Source: Sporanaerobacter acetigenes DSM 13106 (GTDB lineage: Bacteria; Bacillota; Clostridia; Tissierellales; Sporanaerobacteraceae). From it: DNA of 64,000 nucleotides. Shown here in pieces: positions 34,814 to 43,405 of this stretch. Location of the stretch: positions 156,127-220,126 of the forward strand of contig NZ_FQXR01000006.1 of assembly GCF_900130025.1 (NCBI RefSeq). The letters run 5' to 3'. The notes beneath the pieces were generated by a model that saw nothing but the letters and a program-made list of their open reading frames with translations, was not told the DNA's origin and did no database searches. The position numbers and the translations under genes are program-made. Each line of letters starts with the position of its first letter. Within the stretch, counting starts at the first letter, position 1.

Positions 34814-35746
34814 TTATCTTAACTTCATTTCTTTACCGACTACACTCTCCCAAGCATTAAATATAGGTCTTATTATTTGAGGACCTATTTTCGATATAAT
34901 CACCAATTGAGAAGTAGTTTCTTCTTTGTCAGTCAATTTGTAATCTATTTTTTTATTGACCACATCCACTTGATTCCATCCATCTTCAAGTTTGAAAAAG
35001 CCCTTTATTCTATAACTATCTATTTTTATAATGTCTAAAAATCTTGTAAGTTCTTCTTTAGTCAATTCACCTTCATAAGTTAAAGTCAAAGTCTTTGGCT
35101 TATTGTCCAGAGTATTTGTTGTATCTTCTGAATCAATCCATCCTTTTTCTAAAAGATTTTTTTCTAAAAAGTCATAGTCCATTTTCCCATTTATAGCTGT
35201 CTGAATTTCAGCACTATCATTAATTTCTTTTATTTTCTCTATGACTTTCACCAATCTATCTTCATCTATTAAGTCCACTTTGCTTATAACTACTAAATGA
35301 CAAAATTTAAGTTGTCTTTCTACTGTCTCTATATCTTCTATTTGTTCTAAAAAGTTCAATCCATCTACTATACAAAGCGCCCCACTATAATCATAGACAT
35401 CACCCTTTGCAACTTCTACTGCCTCTAAAAATTCTCCTATATTTGATGGATCTGCAAGTCCAGAACTCTCTACAAATACATAGTCCATATCCCTATCTGC
35501 CATATCTACAAGGGCAGATACAAAGGAAAGTTGCAAACATGAACAAAATATAGAACCTCTATTTATTTCTATAAGTTCCATATCTTCTTTTTTGATTATA
35601 GTTCCATCTATACCTACTTTCCCAAACTCATTCATTATGACTCCTACCCTTTTCTCCGATAGATCTTTTAAGGTATTAGTCAAAAAAGTTGTTTTCCCCG
35701 ATCCTAAAAAACCTGTAAGCAAATAGAGTTTTGTTTTCTTTCCCAT
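34814..35746 (-). CDS. G3E-family (CobW/COG0523) GTPase
   Basis: The 310-residue protein has Walker A GFLGSGKTTFLTN, the family metal-binding Cys region SIFCSCLQL, VESSGLADPSNIGEF, and the GTP specificity motif SKVDL. A CobW C-terminal domain follows (TLTYEGELTKEELTRFLD). G3E GTPases deliver metals to target proteins or help tolerance to metal shortage. As first gene of an ArsR/ArsP-type operon it is unexpected. The ATG follows GAGGAGG. Confidence 0.9.
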   Translation of the reverse strand: MGKKTKLYLLTGFLGSGKTTFLTNTLKDLSEKRVGVIMNEFGKVGIDGTIIKKEDMELIEINRGSIFCSCLQLSFVSALVDMADRDMDYVFVESSGLADPSNIGEFLEAVEVAKGDVYDYSGALCIVDGLNFLEQIEDIETVERQLKFCHLVVISKVDLIDEDRLVKVIEKIKEINDSAEIQTAINGKMDYDFLEKNLLEKGWIDSEDTTNTLDNKPKTLTLTYEGELTKEELTRFLDIIKIDSYRIKGFFKLEDGWNQVDVVNKKIDYKLTDKEETTSQLVIISKIGPQIIRPIFNAWESVVGKEMKLR

Positions 35747-35775
35747 CTAAATTCCTCCTCGCTATATTATATGCT

Positions 35776-35837
35776 CATATTCCTATATGGTTATATGTCT
35801 ATATGGATATAGTACCGCAAGTTTTCCAATTTGTCAA
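35776..35837 (-). promoter_or_regulatory. Promoter and putative ArsR operator of the G3E-arsR-permease operon
   Basis: On the minus strand TTGACA (35832-35837) and TACTAT (35809-35814) are spaced by 17 bases. Downstream lie several CATATA units, including the palindrome CATAT-TCCT-ATATG at 35776-35789, a plausible ArsR site between -10 and the start codon. The -35 box overlaps the edge of the 87-bp repeat by three bases. Confidence 0.65.
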
Positions 35838-35921
35838 CAAAAAACATCCTATATTTTCAATAGGATGTTTTTTATATGTGCTATTTAAACAAAATTTTTA
35901 TGTTTTCGAAACCCATATTTT
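35835..35921. repeat. 87-bp direct repeat, copy A (gene-end remnant plus terminator)
   Basis: This is identical to 38984-39070 at 85 of 87 positions (mismatches at 35908 and 35911). It contains a terminator hairpin (AAAACATCCTA / TAGGATGTTTT, 35841-35871). It also holds a remnant reading frame on the minus strand that encodes NMGFENIKILFK and a stop, the exact C-terminus of the DUF4230 protein. Homology ends abruptly on both sides. Here it serves as terminator for the CBM48-like gene. Confidence 0.9.
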
Positions 35922-35923
35922 AT

Positions 35924-36640
35924 CTAACACCACTCTTCAAAACCATTGTTTTGAGTATTGTGTTTTTGTTTCGTGGATGTATAAGTTGGTGAATTACCAA
36001 TATTAAATCCGTCCTCTAAAATAAATTCTCCATCTACAAATAATTTTATACTCCACATTCCCATCAATAAAAATTCTGTATTTAATTCTATCCAAAACCA
36101 CATTGTTATAGGTTTATCTTCTTCCCCATCTGGTGTAAATAATATATTTTCAGAAAAAGAGTGCAGCGTATTGTCTGGTTTATACCATAATACAGTTATA
36201 GCATGTACTCCTGTTACATTTGTAAATTCAAATTTTGTGACTACTTTTTCATCTATATTAATATTAAAATATTTTTTATTTATCTGCAAATCTTCTTCAA
36301 GAATTTGATTCAACATATTGTATTTCTCTATATGAACAGTATATTGTTCATTATTATAAAGACGTTCATCATTTTCATTTATAATTATTAAAGACATCAA
36401 TTCTCCTTCTTTATTGAGTGCATATAAGTTTGCAATAGGATCATTCATACGAATGTTGTCATTTATAATAAATTTATACAAATGCTCGCCAGAAGAAAGT
36501 TCTACTTCATTCCACCATATGCCTTCCTCATTTTTTTTCATGATATTCACAGTTTCATCCCAATTGTTGAAATCACCAATTACAGACATGTTTTTTATAT
36601 CAAAATATTCAGTTTGCTTATATGTAAATATATGTTTCAT
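35924..36640 (-). CDS. Protein with N-terminal glycogen-binding (CBM48/AMPK-beta-like) domain, C-terminal part unknown
   Basis: The ATG at 36640 follows GGAGGG. In the 238-residue product the first 85 residues look like an E-set carbohydrate-binding domain: MSVIGDFNNWDETVN, then GIWWNEVELSSGEHLYKFII with the sugar-contact Trp residues. Residues about 100-220 are beta-rich (VTGVHAITVLWYKPDN, EDKPITMWFWIEL, WSIKLFVDGEFIL) and I do not recognise them. No signal peptide is seen. It follows the TPR gene and lies within the segment bounded by 87-bp repeats. Confidence 0.7.
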   Translation of the reverse strand: MKHIFTYKQTEYFDIKNMSVIGDFNNWDETVNIMKKNEEGIWWNEVELSSGEHLYKFIINDNIRMNDPIANLYALNKEGELMSLIIINENDERLYNNEQYTVHIEKYNMLNQILEEDLQINKKYFNINIDEKVVTKFEFTNVTGVHAITVLWYKPDNTLHSFSENILFTPDGEEDKPITMWFWIELNTEFLLMGMWSIKLFVDGEFILEDGFNIGNSPTYTSTKQKHNTQNNGFEEWC

Positions 36641-36678
36641 AAGCAAATCCCTCCATTTTTTTCAAACATAGTTATTTT

Positions 36679-37737
36679 TTAATCTAATGATGTGCTATAT
36701 GCTTTTTCTTTTTCTTGCTCTATTTCTTGTTTTTCTTTGCTTAAATCCATCCCAAGTCTTTTGGCTGCTTCTTCTACATTGTATTCATTTACAAAATAAG
36801 GACTGATATCTATAAGCTTTGTATAACATTCTTTAGCTTTATCATATTCTTTGAGCTTTTCATAATATATAGCATGATAAGAATAATATTTAATCCAATC
36901 TTTTTGATTGTCAATTTTTTTATTTGTACTATTGAATAAATCATCAGCTTTTTTATATTCACCTATTTCTGAATAATATCTTGCCCTTAACAGTAAATTT
37001 TCATTATCTTGTTCAGGCTTATTTTCTAATTTTTCAATATATTCTAATGCCTTGTCATATTCTTCAATATCTAAATATGCAAGGGCTATAGAAAAAAACA
37101 CAGTCTTATCATCCTTGTCATTTTCATAAGATTTTAAGAAACATTCTATAGCTTTCTTTTTATCCTCAATATCTCCATCTAAATATAACATTCCCATTCT
37201 CAAATAAATATAGATATCATTACGTCTTTTGACATCTTCTTTTAGCCCTTGAACCTCCAATGCTTTCTGAAATGCATTTATTGCATCTTCATAATACTTT
37301 GTACCTTCATACATTGTTGTACCAGAATATATAATACCAGCAATGTAATATGCATTGACAGCTATCTCCGGAGGAGTACTACTGTTCATGTACTTTTCCA
37401 TTTGTTTTATATATTCTATTGCTTTTTCAAAATTGTTTATTTTTCCATAGGCATAAGCCATTCCCATATATGCTTCTACATTTGTTGGATCTTTTTTTAG
37501 TATGAATTTATATAAGGCATAGCCTTTTTGTATTTCACCTTTTTCTTCAACTAATTCCTTCGCTTTTTTCAATGTCTCTTCTGTTGAATGATTATTGAAG
37601 ATGACATGACTTGAATTAGGTTTAATTAAATAAAATTTTATAATTGGTTTTTTACTGTTTATGTTAATTAAAAATATTCCAAGTGCTATAACAATAGCAA
37701 TCAATATACAGTATTTAGATTTTAGTTTTTTCCTCAT
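36679..37737 (-). CDS. Membrane-anchored TPR-repeat protein
   Basis: The start is ATG 37737 after AGGTGATG; the longer frame from 37794 would run through the upstream hairpin. The 352-residue protein has an N-terminal membrane segment (CILIAIVIALGIFLI) and then about six to seven tetratricopeptide repeats. Examples are AYMGMAYAYGKINNFEKAIE, AFQKALEVQ and AREYDKA-like KLKEYDKAKECYTKLIDISP. TPR arrays bind partner proteins, here probably outside the membrane. It is followed after about 40 bases by the CBM48-like gene. The function is unknown. Confidence 0.8.
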   Translation of the reverse strand: MRKKLKSKYCILIAIVIALGIFLININSKKPIIKFYLIKPNSSHVIFNNHSTEETLKKAKELVEEKGEIQKGYALYKFILKKDPTNVEAYMGMAYAYGKINNFEKAIEYIKQMEKYMNSSTPPEIAVNAYYIAGIIYSGTTMYEGTKYYEDAINAFQKALEVQGLKEDVKRRNDIYIYLRMGMLYLDGDIEDKKKAIECFLKSYENDKDDKTVFFSIALAYLDIEEYDKALEYIEKLENKPEQDNENLLLRARYYSEIGEYKKADDLFNSTNKKIDNQKDWIKYYSYHAIYYEKLKEYDKAKECYTKLIDISPYFVNEYNVEEAAKRLGMDLSKEKQEIEQEKEKAYSTSLD

Positions 37738-37756
37738 TTCATCACCTGCTTTTTTG

Positions 37757-37793
37757 TGATAAGAGTAGCCTTTTAAAAAAGCTACTCTTATCA
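37757..37793 (-). other. Intergenic hairpin between the Ser/Lys-rich and TPR genes
   Basis: TGATAAGAGTAGC and GCTACTCTTATCA form perfect 13-bp arms with an 11-base loop. On the transcribed minus strand no T-run follows, so a stabilising, processing or attenuating RNA hairpin is more likely than a full terminator. Confidence 0.55.
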
Positions 37794-37806
37794 TTATATA
37801 TTTTTA

Positions 37807-38826
37807 TCAATATGCAAATTTTTCTACAAATTGTCCTGAAATAGAAGTAATTACAGCACTTCCAGCAAGTGCAACTCCTACTTTAGCAATAACTGATGCA
37901 GCAACTGGTGCAAGTATTACTGCTGCAGAAATTGCTGCTACAGTAACTGCTGTTTTTGTAATTTTATCTCTATCAAATTCAACTGTAATTGAAGTTTTTG
38001 ACCTAATACCACTTGTATTCTTTTCTGTGTCAGTATCTAATGAAAGTTCGCAACTCACATTCTTGGGCTTGTTGGTAAATATACTGCTTTTACTTCCTCC
38101 TGTGGATATTGTCAATGCTGAATTATAATAATCTGTTTTAAAAGTTTTTGCGGTGTATGAGATTGTCATATCTTTGCTAACTTTAGCTTGTACAATATCT
38201 TGATTACCAGTACTTGCTCCAATGTCTATTTCTCCTTTATCATTCATTGAAGTTTCAAGTCCACCATAGCCATTGGACTTTTTAGCTTTCAAGCTATTAC
38301 TATCTTCGGAAATATTATAATTTACATTTAAGTTTTTACTTCCAATAGATGTATTTCCTGTAACTTTAACAGTAACTCCTGGTAGTACCTCTGCAGATTT
38401 TTCACCTTTAATGCTTCCTCCTAAAACCTCAACACCTTTTCCGATATTTTTATCTACATGTTTTTTTACATCAGAAACCGTCTTTTGAGCAGTTTTTGGA
38501 ACATTTTTTACAGATTTTTCTACTTTAGCGCTCAAGGAAACTGCTGTCTTCTTAACTTCACTTTTAATTGAATACTCCGCTTTTTTTATTGTGTTTTTTA
38601 CAGATGATAAAAGTGAAGACTTATCATTTGATAATGTAGATTTATAACTAGCAGTTGAACTTTTGATACTATTTGACTTAGTTTTAGTATTGCTAATAAT
38701 TTTGTTAGAATTTGATTTAGACTGGATATGATTAGAATTAACTTTATTAGGTCTAGCTGTAGATTTAGGTCTAGTATAGCTATTTACCTTATAGCCACCA
38801 TGACTATTAACTGAACTACTCCTCAC
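37807..38826 (-). CDS. Ser/Lys/Asn-rich protein with hydrophobic C-terminus, unknown
   Basis: The start is GTG 38826, six bases after AAAGGGGG; the longer frame from 38880 has no ribosome site. The 339-residue product has a low-complexity polar N-third (VNSNHIQSKSNSNKIISNTK) and a Lys-rich segment (KKAEYSIKSEVKKTAVSLSA). A probably beta-rich middle follows (TGNTSIGSKNLNVNYNISED), then a glycine/alanine/valine membrane-like tail (VTVAAISAAVILAPVAASVI). There is no classical signal peptide. I do not recognise a family. The hydrophobic tail might insert into a membrane. Confidence 0.65.
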   Translation of the reverse strand: MRSSSVNSHGGYKVNSYTRPKSTARPNKVNSNHIQSKSNSNKIISNTKTKSNSIKSSTASYKSTLSNDKSSLLSSVKNTIKKAEYSIKSEVKKTAVSLSAKVEKSVKNVPKTAQKTVSDVKKHVDKNIGKGVEVLGGSIKGEKSAEVLPGVTVKVTGNTSIGSKNLNVNYNISEDSNSLKAKKSNGYGGLETSMNDKGEIDIGASTGNQDIVQAKVSKDMTISYTAKTFKTDYYNSALTISTGGSKSSIFTNKPKNVSCELSLDTDTEKNTSGIRSKTSITVEFDRDKITKTAVTVAAISAAVILAPVAASVIAKVGVALAGSAVITSISGQFVEKFAY

Positions 38827-38983
38827 TATATTGCCCCCTTTTGTTTGAATATAAATACATTTTATCACAACAAATGTCAAATAAGGAAACTTTATTCCGA
38901 CATATTATTGCAAAAAATTACATCTTTCCCTATATTAATGCTGTGAATTTTTGTCTCATTGCATCTTAGAAAATATTTATGAA

Positions 38984-39070
38984 CAACAAAAAACATCCTA
39001 TATTTTCAATAGGATGTTTTTTATATGTGCTATTTAAACAAAATTTTTATGTTTTCAAAGCCCATATTTT
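38984..39070. repeat. 87-bp direct repeat, copy B (end of DUF4230 gene plus terminator)
   Basis: This is the partner of 35835-35921. It contains the last codons and TAG stop of the DUF4230 gene and its terminator hairpin at 38990-39020. The 3,062 bases between the two copies hold the Ser/Lys-rich, TPR and CBM48-like genes. Confidence 0.9.
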
Positions 39071-39623
39071 GTAGGAAAGAGTTGAGAATCTCTTCTGCAT
39101 TTTTTTGTGCCTCGTTTAGAAGACCTTTATTTATGACTTCTTCCTCCATATTTTTCTTTTCTTTTACAAGAACATCATATAGATCTTCAATTTTTAATTG
39201 ATTAAATATGGACTCTTTTTCATCATAAACATACACATCTTCCTCATTTATTACATTGTCAAATACCTTCGGCTTGTCCAATACAATTTCTACACTCTTT
39301 TTATCCTTTACATTCACTTCTACAGTTTCTAAATCTATTCCTGCCTTTATATAGCCACTGTACTTGATTAGAAACCCCTTACTTGTAAATGGAATATTCA
39401 TTTCATTAAATTTCTTGTTGTCCCTATATGAAACCACATTTGTATAATTGTATTTAACCGTAGACAATTCCAATATTTTTGACACTTGTTCTTCCAATGT
39501 ATCTGACAAAATACTTGTTTTCTTTGTAACTAGAGACTTAAAATAAAAGAACAATCCTGTTACAATTGCTAGACAAATTAAAAATATTGTGAAATAATAT
39601 TTCTTACTTTTCTTTTTAAACAC
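39030..39623 (-). CDS. DUF4230-type membrane-anchored protein
   Basis: The 197-residue protein has an N-terminal membrane helix (YYFTIFLICLAIVTGLFFYF) followed by an outside domain with STVKYNYTNVVSYRDNK and KGFLIKYSGYIKAGIDLETV, then KSVEIVLDKPKVFDNVI. That pattern matches DUF4230, a family of unknown function. The C-terminal helix ends FENIKILFK. Its 3' end is duplicated 3.1 kb away. It is divergent from the Crp/Fnr gene. Confidence 0.78.
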   Translation of the reverse strand: MFKKKSKKYYFTIFLICLAIVTGLFFYFKSLVTKKTSILSDTLEEQVSKILELSTVKYNYTNVVSYRDNKKFNEMNIPFTSKGFLIKYSGYIKAGIDLETVEVNVKDKKSVEIVLDKPKVFDNVINEEDVYVYDEKESIFNQLKIEDLYDVLVKEKKNMEEEVINKGLLNEAQKNAEEILNSFLQNMGFENIKILFK

Positions 39624-39781
39624 TAAACCAGCTCCTTAAAGTAAAGTCATATTTAATTCTACAAAAAAATACGCCATCTTTCAATGGCTAATTTTTTTGT
39701 TTAGTACTATGTCTTTTGTTGATTTAGCAAACATTTTATATTAAAATGGTGATAATCTATATTATCCCATTGGAGGTCAAA

Positions 39782-40462
39782 ATGAAAAATATTATTCCTG
39801 CATTAGATAAATGTGTGCTTTTTAAAAATATATCTAAAGAAGAGATAGAAGCACTTTTAAAGGAAATATCCTATAATATAAATACATATAAAAAGGATAA
39901 AATCATTGCACTTGAGGAAAGCAAATGTACCTGTTTAGGTATAATACTTGAAGGAAAAGTCGAAGTCCAAAAGATATTTCCCTCTGGAAAAGTCATTGCT
40001 CTAAACACCTTTGAAGAGGGAAATATCTTTGGCGAAGCATTGGTTTTTTCGAAAAAAAATGTCTATCCTTCAACTATTGTATCCATAAATAATACCAAAA
40101 TTATGTTTGTCCAAAAAAATGACATAATACAACTTTGCAGTAGAAGCGACAAATTTTTAAACAATTTTATGACAGTTCTTTCCGACAGAATTCTCATGTT
40201 GAGCGGAAGAATAAGAAATTTGTCATATGAAACTATAAGGAAAAAAATAGCAAATGTATTGTTGGAAGAATATAAAAAGCAAAAAACAGTATTTTTGACT
40301 TTGCCATATTCAAGAAAAAAGATGGCAGAAATATTAGATGTACAAAGGCCATCTTTGTCAAGGGAGTTAATAAAGATGAAAGAAGATGGAATTATAGATT
40401 TTGATAAAAATGTCATAAAAATTGTTTCTCTAGAATTGCTAGAAGAGTGTCTAATAGATTAA
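39782..40462 (+). CDS. Crp/Fnr-family transcriptional regulator
   Basis: The ATG at 39782 follows TGGAGG; the upstream ATG at 39746 has no site. The 226-residue protein has a cNMP-binding barrel (CLGIILEGKVEVQKIFPSGK, EGNIFGEALVFSK) and a C-terminal winged helix with YSRKKMAEILDVQRPSLSRE. It lacks the Cys cluster of Fnr, and the typical cAMP-contact Arg-Ser pair is not seen, so the ligand is unknown. Its 3' end overlaps the convergent hydrogenase-like gene by four bases, so the two are likely linked. Confidence 0.9.
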   Translation: MKNIIPALDKCVLFKNISKEEIEALLKEISYNINTYKKDKIIALEESKCTCLGIILEGKVEVQKIFPSGKVIALNTFEEGNIFGEALVFSKKNVYPSTIVSINNTKIMFVQKNDIIQLCSRSDKFLNNFMTVLSDRILMLSGRIRNLSYETIRKKIANVLLEEYKKQKTVFLTLPYSRKKMAEILDVQRPSLSRELIKMKEDGIIDFDKNVIKIVSLELLEECLID

Positions 40463-41808
40463 AGTTTTCTTTCAAATATTTTTATTTTTTCTTCATACTT
40501 AAAGTCATCAATATATTCTATTCCTATACCTTGAAGAAATTCTTTCATTATTTTATTTTCTGCAGAAATATTTATTTTTGATGCATTTCCATACTCATCC
40601 ACAGCAATTTTGCCTTCTTCTTTGGGTATGATGGTTTTTGGTCCGCCTACGCATCCACCGTCACATCCCATACCTTCTAAAAATCTTGCTTCTATATTTC
40701 CATCTAGAGCATTTTTAAGCATAGCTTTACATTCAGGAATTCCACTAGCCTGTTCTGATATAAACAAACCTATTTTCTCTGGAAACATATTTTGAACTGC
40801 ATCTTCTACAGCTAATGATACTCCTCCAATCCTCCCATATATTCTACCGCCTTTGGAAGAGTATTGAGTTGAAAGTTCTTCATGAATGTCTTCTAATTTA
40901 ATATCTAAAGCATCAAAAATATCTTTAAGTTCTGTAAATGTAAGTACAAAATCTATTGCATCTTTTATATCTTCTATTTTTGCTTCAGCTTTTTTAGCAA
41001 CGCAAGGGCCTATAAACACCACTTTACATTCTGGTTCTATTGTTTTTATAACTCTTCCTGCAGCTATCATTGGAGATATAGAAGGTGAAGTATATTTTAT
41101 AAGCTCATTATATTTGCCTTTTATCATGCCTACCCATATAGGGCAACAGCAAGATGAAAGCATAAAATCATCTTCCTTTTGAATATATTTATTGAACTCT
41201 ACGGCTTCTTTTATAGTAAGCATATCTGCAAAAAATGCCACTTCTACCATATCCGCAAATCCTATGCTCTTTAAGGCAGCTCTTATCTGACCTATAGATA
41301 CATTCTCTCCAAATTGTCCTATTATAGATGGTGCTACGGCCGCTATAACTTTAGTATTTGTCCTTAAAGTGTTTAAAAGAGGTAAGAATTCTACTTTATC
41401 TACAAAATTTTTCTTATCACATACATCTACGCATAATCCACAATTTACACAACTATCAATATTTATTTCAGGAAGCCAAGTTTTTTTATCTATAATAATA
41501 GCATCAAAAGGGCAAGCATTTTGGCAAACTGTCTTTCCGTCAATTTCAACGCAGTTTTTTATACAGGAATAAGTATTTATGACAACTCTATTTGTAGTCT
41601 TATAATTATCTATAGCCGTTTTTAAATCCCTGGAAAAATTCTCCCCATATTCCACTTCTACACCACAAATGGCTGAAACTACTTTTGCAAAGGACTCTTT
41701 ATCTACATCTTTCTTTTCTATTATTTCTTCAACTTTTTCCTCAAATACATCTTCATAATAAGCTATAAGAAGTTCTTTAAAAAGTAATCTATAATTTTTA
41801 TCTCTCAT
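40459..41808 (-). CDS. [FeFe]-hydrogenase-like iron-sulfur protein
   Basis: The ATG at 41808 follows GGGGGTG; the frame from 41883 has no better site. The 449-residue product has iron-sulfur motifs (CVEIDGKTVCQNACPFDAII and CVNCGLCVDVCDKKNF). A hydrogenase large-subunit C-terminal domain follows with counterparts of all three H-cluster signatures: SSCCCPIWVGM, GPCVAKKAE and GMGCDGGCVGGP. The four H-cluster Cys are thus kept, but the third motif deviates from the usual ACPGGC. It resembles the group C/D-like or putative sensory hydrogenases rather than HydA; hydrogen turnover is not certain. No maturase genes are in the window. Confidence 0.85.
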   Translation of the reverse strand: MRDKNYRLLFKELLIAYYEDVFEEKVEEIIEKKDVDKESFAKVVSAICGVEVEYGENFSRDLKTAIDNYKTTNRVVINTYSCIKNCVEIDGKTVCQNACPFDAIIIDKKTWLPEINIDSCVNCGLCVDVCDKKNFVDKVEFLPLLNTLRTNTKVIAAVAPSIIGQFGENVSIGQIRAALKSIGFADMVEVAFFADMLTIKEAVEFNKYIQKEDDFMLSSCCCPIWVGMIKGKYNELIKYTSPSISPMIAAGRVIKTIEPECKVVFIGPCVAKKAEAKIEDIKDAIDFVLTFTELKDIFDALDIKLEDIHEELSTQYSSKGGRIYGRIGGVSLAVEDAVQNMFPEKIGLFISEQASGIPECKAMLKNALDGNIEARFLEGMGCDGGCVGGPKTIIPKEEGKIAVDEYGNASKINISAENKIMKEFLQGIGIEYIDDFKYEEKIKIFERKL

Positions 41809-41978
41809 GAAAGCACCCCCATATTTTAAATATAGTATACCCATGTTTTTATAAGATAATTTAAGCAATACATTTTCTATCAATAATTATCTATAATATA
41901 ACCGTACAATAAATAAGTAGTTTTTTTTGAATAAATAAGATATGATTTAGATAGAGATTAGTATTGGGAGGTAGAAAA

Positions 41979-43361
41979 ATGAACTATGATGTAATAGTTG
42001 TTGGAGCTGGTCCTTGTGGAATATTTACTGGACTGGAGCTAAAAAAATTGAATCCAGATAAAAAAATACTTATTTTGGAAAAAGGAAATTCAATCGAAAA
42101 AAGAATTTGCCCTAAAAGAAAAACTGCCGTATGTGTAAATTGCAATCCTTGCAATATCACAACTGGATTTGCAGGTGCAGGAGCTTATTCAGATGGAAAA
42201 TTGTCTCTGTCTCCAGATGTAGGGGGCAACCTTCCAGAATATATTGGATATGAAAAAACTCAAGAATTAATTAAATATGTTGATAACATTTATTTGGATT
42301 TTGGTGCTGATAAAAGAGTCTATGGAATTGACTATAAAGATAAAATCCACGATATAAGGAAAAAAGCTATAAGAAGCAATTTAAAACTTGTGGAATGTCC
42401 TATAAGACATATGGGAACAGAAGTAGGATATACTATTTATGCTAAAATAGAAGAACATTTAAAAAAGTTGGGGATTGATTTAAGTTTCAAAAATCCAGTT
42501 GAAGATATTTTAATTGATGATGATAGAAATATAAAAGGTGTCATTGCCGATAAAGAATATTATGCTGAAAAGGTAATTATCTGCGTGGGTCGAGAAGGCT
42601 CTGATTGGCTGAAAAAATTGTGCATGAAACATGATATTGACACAGAAACAGGAGATGTTGACATAGGAGTTAGAGTGGAAACAAGAAATGAAATAATGGA
42701 AGAACTAAATGAAGCCATGTATGAAAGCAAACTCATATACTATACTCCAACTTTTGATGATAAAGTAAGAACTTTTTGTACAAATCCTGGTGGAGAAGTA
42801 TCTACAGAATACTATGATGGAAATTTAGCTGTTGTGAATGGTCACAGCTATAAATCTAATGAACTAAAAACTCCAAATACAAATTTTGCCCTATTAGTTA
42901 CAAAACACTTCACAAAACCTTTCAATTCTCCTATTGAATATGGTATGCATATAGCTAAACTTGGAAATATGCTTTCTGGAAATAAGGTACTTGTGCAAAG
43001 ATATGGAGATTTTAAAAGAGGGAGAAGGACCAGTGAAAGTAGACTATGTAGGAACAATATCATACCTACTTTAAAAGATGCAGTTCCTGGAGATTTAAGT
43101 CTAGTTCTTCCTCATAGACTTTTGAAGGATATAGATGAAATGATCATTGCTCTAGATAATGTAGCCCCCGGCCTTACTAGTGATGAAACTCTTCTTTATG
43201 GAGTAGAAGTCAAGTTTTATTCAAACAAAGTTTTAACTACCGGTAATTTTGAAACCAATATAAATGGACTTTATGTTGGTGGAGATGGTGCAGGAATCAC
43301 CAGAGGACTAATGCAAGCAAGTGTCAACGGAGTGGTACTAGGACGAATTCTAAGTAGATAA
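41979..43361 (+). CDS. FAD-dependent oxidoreductase (COG2509 type)
   Basis: The ATG at 41979 follows GGGAGGT. The 460-residue flavoprotein begins YDVIVVGAGPCGIFTGLELK and holds a cysteine-rich stretch CPKRKTAVCVNCNPCNITTG followed by GFAGAGAYSDGKLSLSPD. It ends NGLYVGGDGAGITRGLMQAS. This is the COG2509 uncharacterised FAD-dependent dehydrogenase family. The Cys cluster could bind a metal or act in redox transfer; the substrate is unknown. It is transcribed alone, divergent from the hydrogenase-like gene, with a terminator after it. Confidence 0.88.
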   Translation: MNYDVIVVGAGPCGIFTGLELKKLNPDKKILILEKGNSIEKRICPKRKTAVCVNCNPCNITTGFAGAGAYSDGKLSLSPDVGGNLPEYIGYEKTQELIKYVDNIYLDFGADKRVYGIDYKDKIHDIRKKAIRSNLKLVECPIRHMGTEVGYTIYAKIEEHLKKLGIDLSFKNPVEDILIDDDRNIKGVIADKEYYAEKVIICVGREGSDWLKKLCMKHDIDTETGDVDIGVRVETRNEIMEELNEAMYESKLIYYTPTFDDKVRTFCTNPGGEVSTEYYDGNLAVVNGHSYKSNELKTPNTNFALLVTKHFTKPFNSPIEYGMHIAKLGNMLSGNKVLVQRYGDFKRGRRTSESRLCRNNIIPTLKDAVPGDLSLVLPHRLLKDIDEMIIALDNVAPGLTSDETLLYGVEVKFYSNKVLTTGNFETNINGLYVGGDGAGITRGLMQASVNGVVLGRILSR

Positions 43362-43365
43362 GTGC

Positions 43366-43398
43366 AAGGGACTAATTTTTCTTGAAATTAGTCCCTTT
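43366..43398. terminator. Bidirectional terminator between the FAD oxidoreductase and prdE
   Basis: AAGGGACTAATTT and AAATTAGTCCCTT form a 13-bp stem between convergent genes, with T/A runs on both sides. It ends the proline reductase operon. Confidence 0.88.
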
Positions 43399-43405
43399 TG
43401 TGCAT

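Noticed and set aside
39663..39697. A/T-flanked GCCAT/ATGGC hairpin between the divergent DUF4230 and Crp/Fnr genes
   Set aside because: It looks like a terminator but neither flanking gene ends here, and the stem is only five solid pairs.
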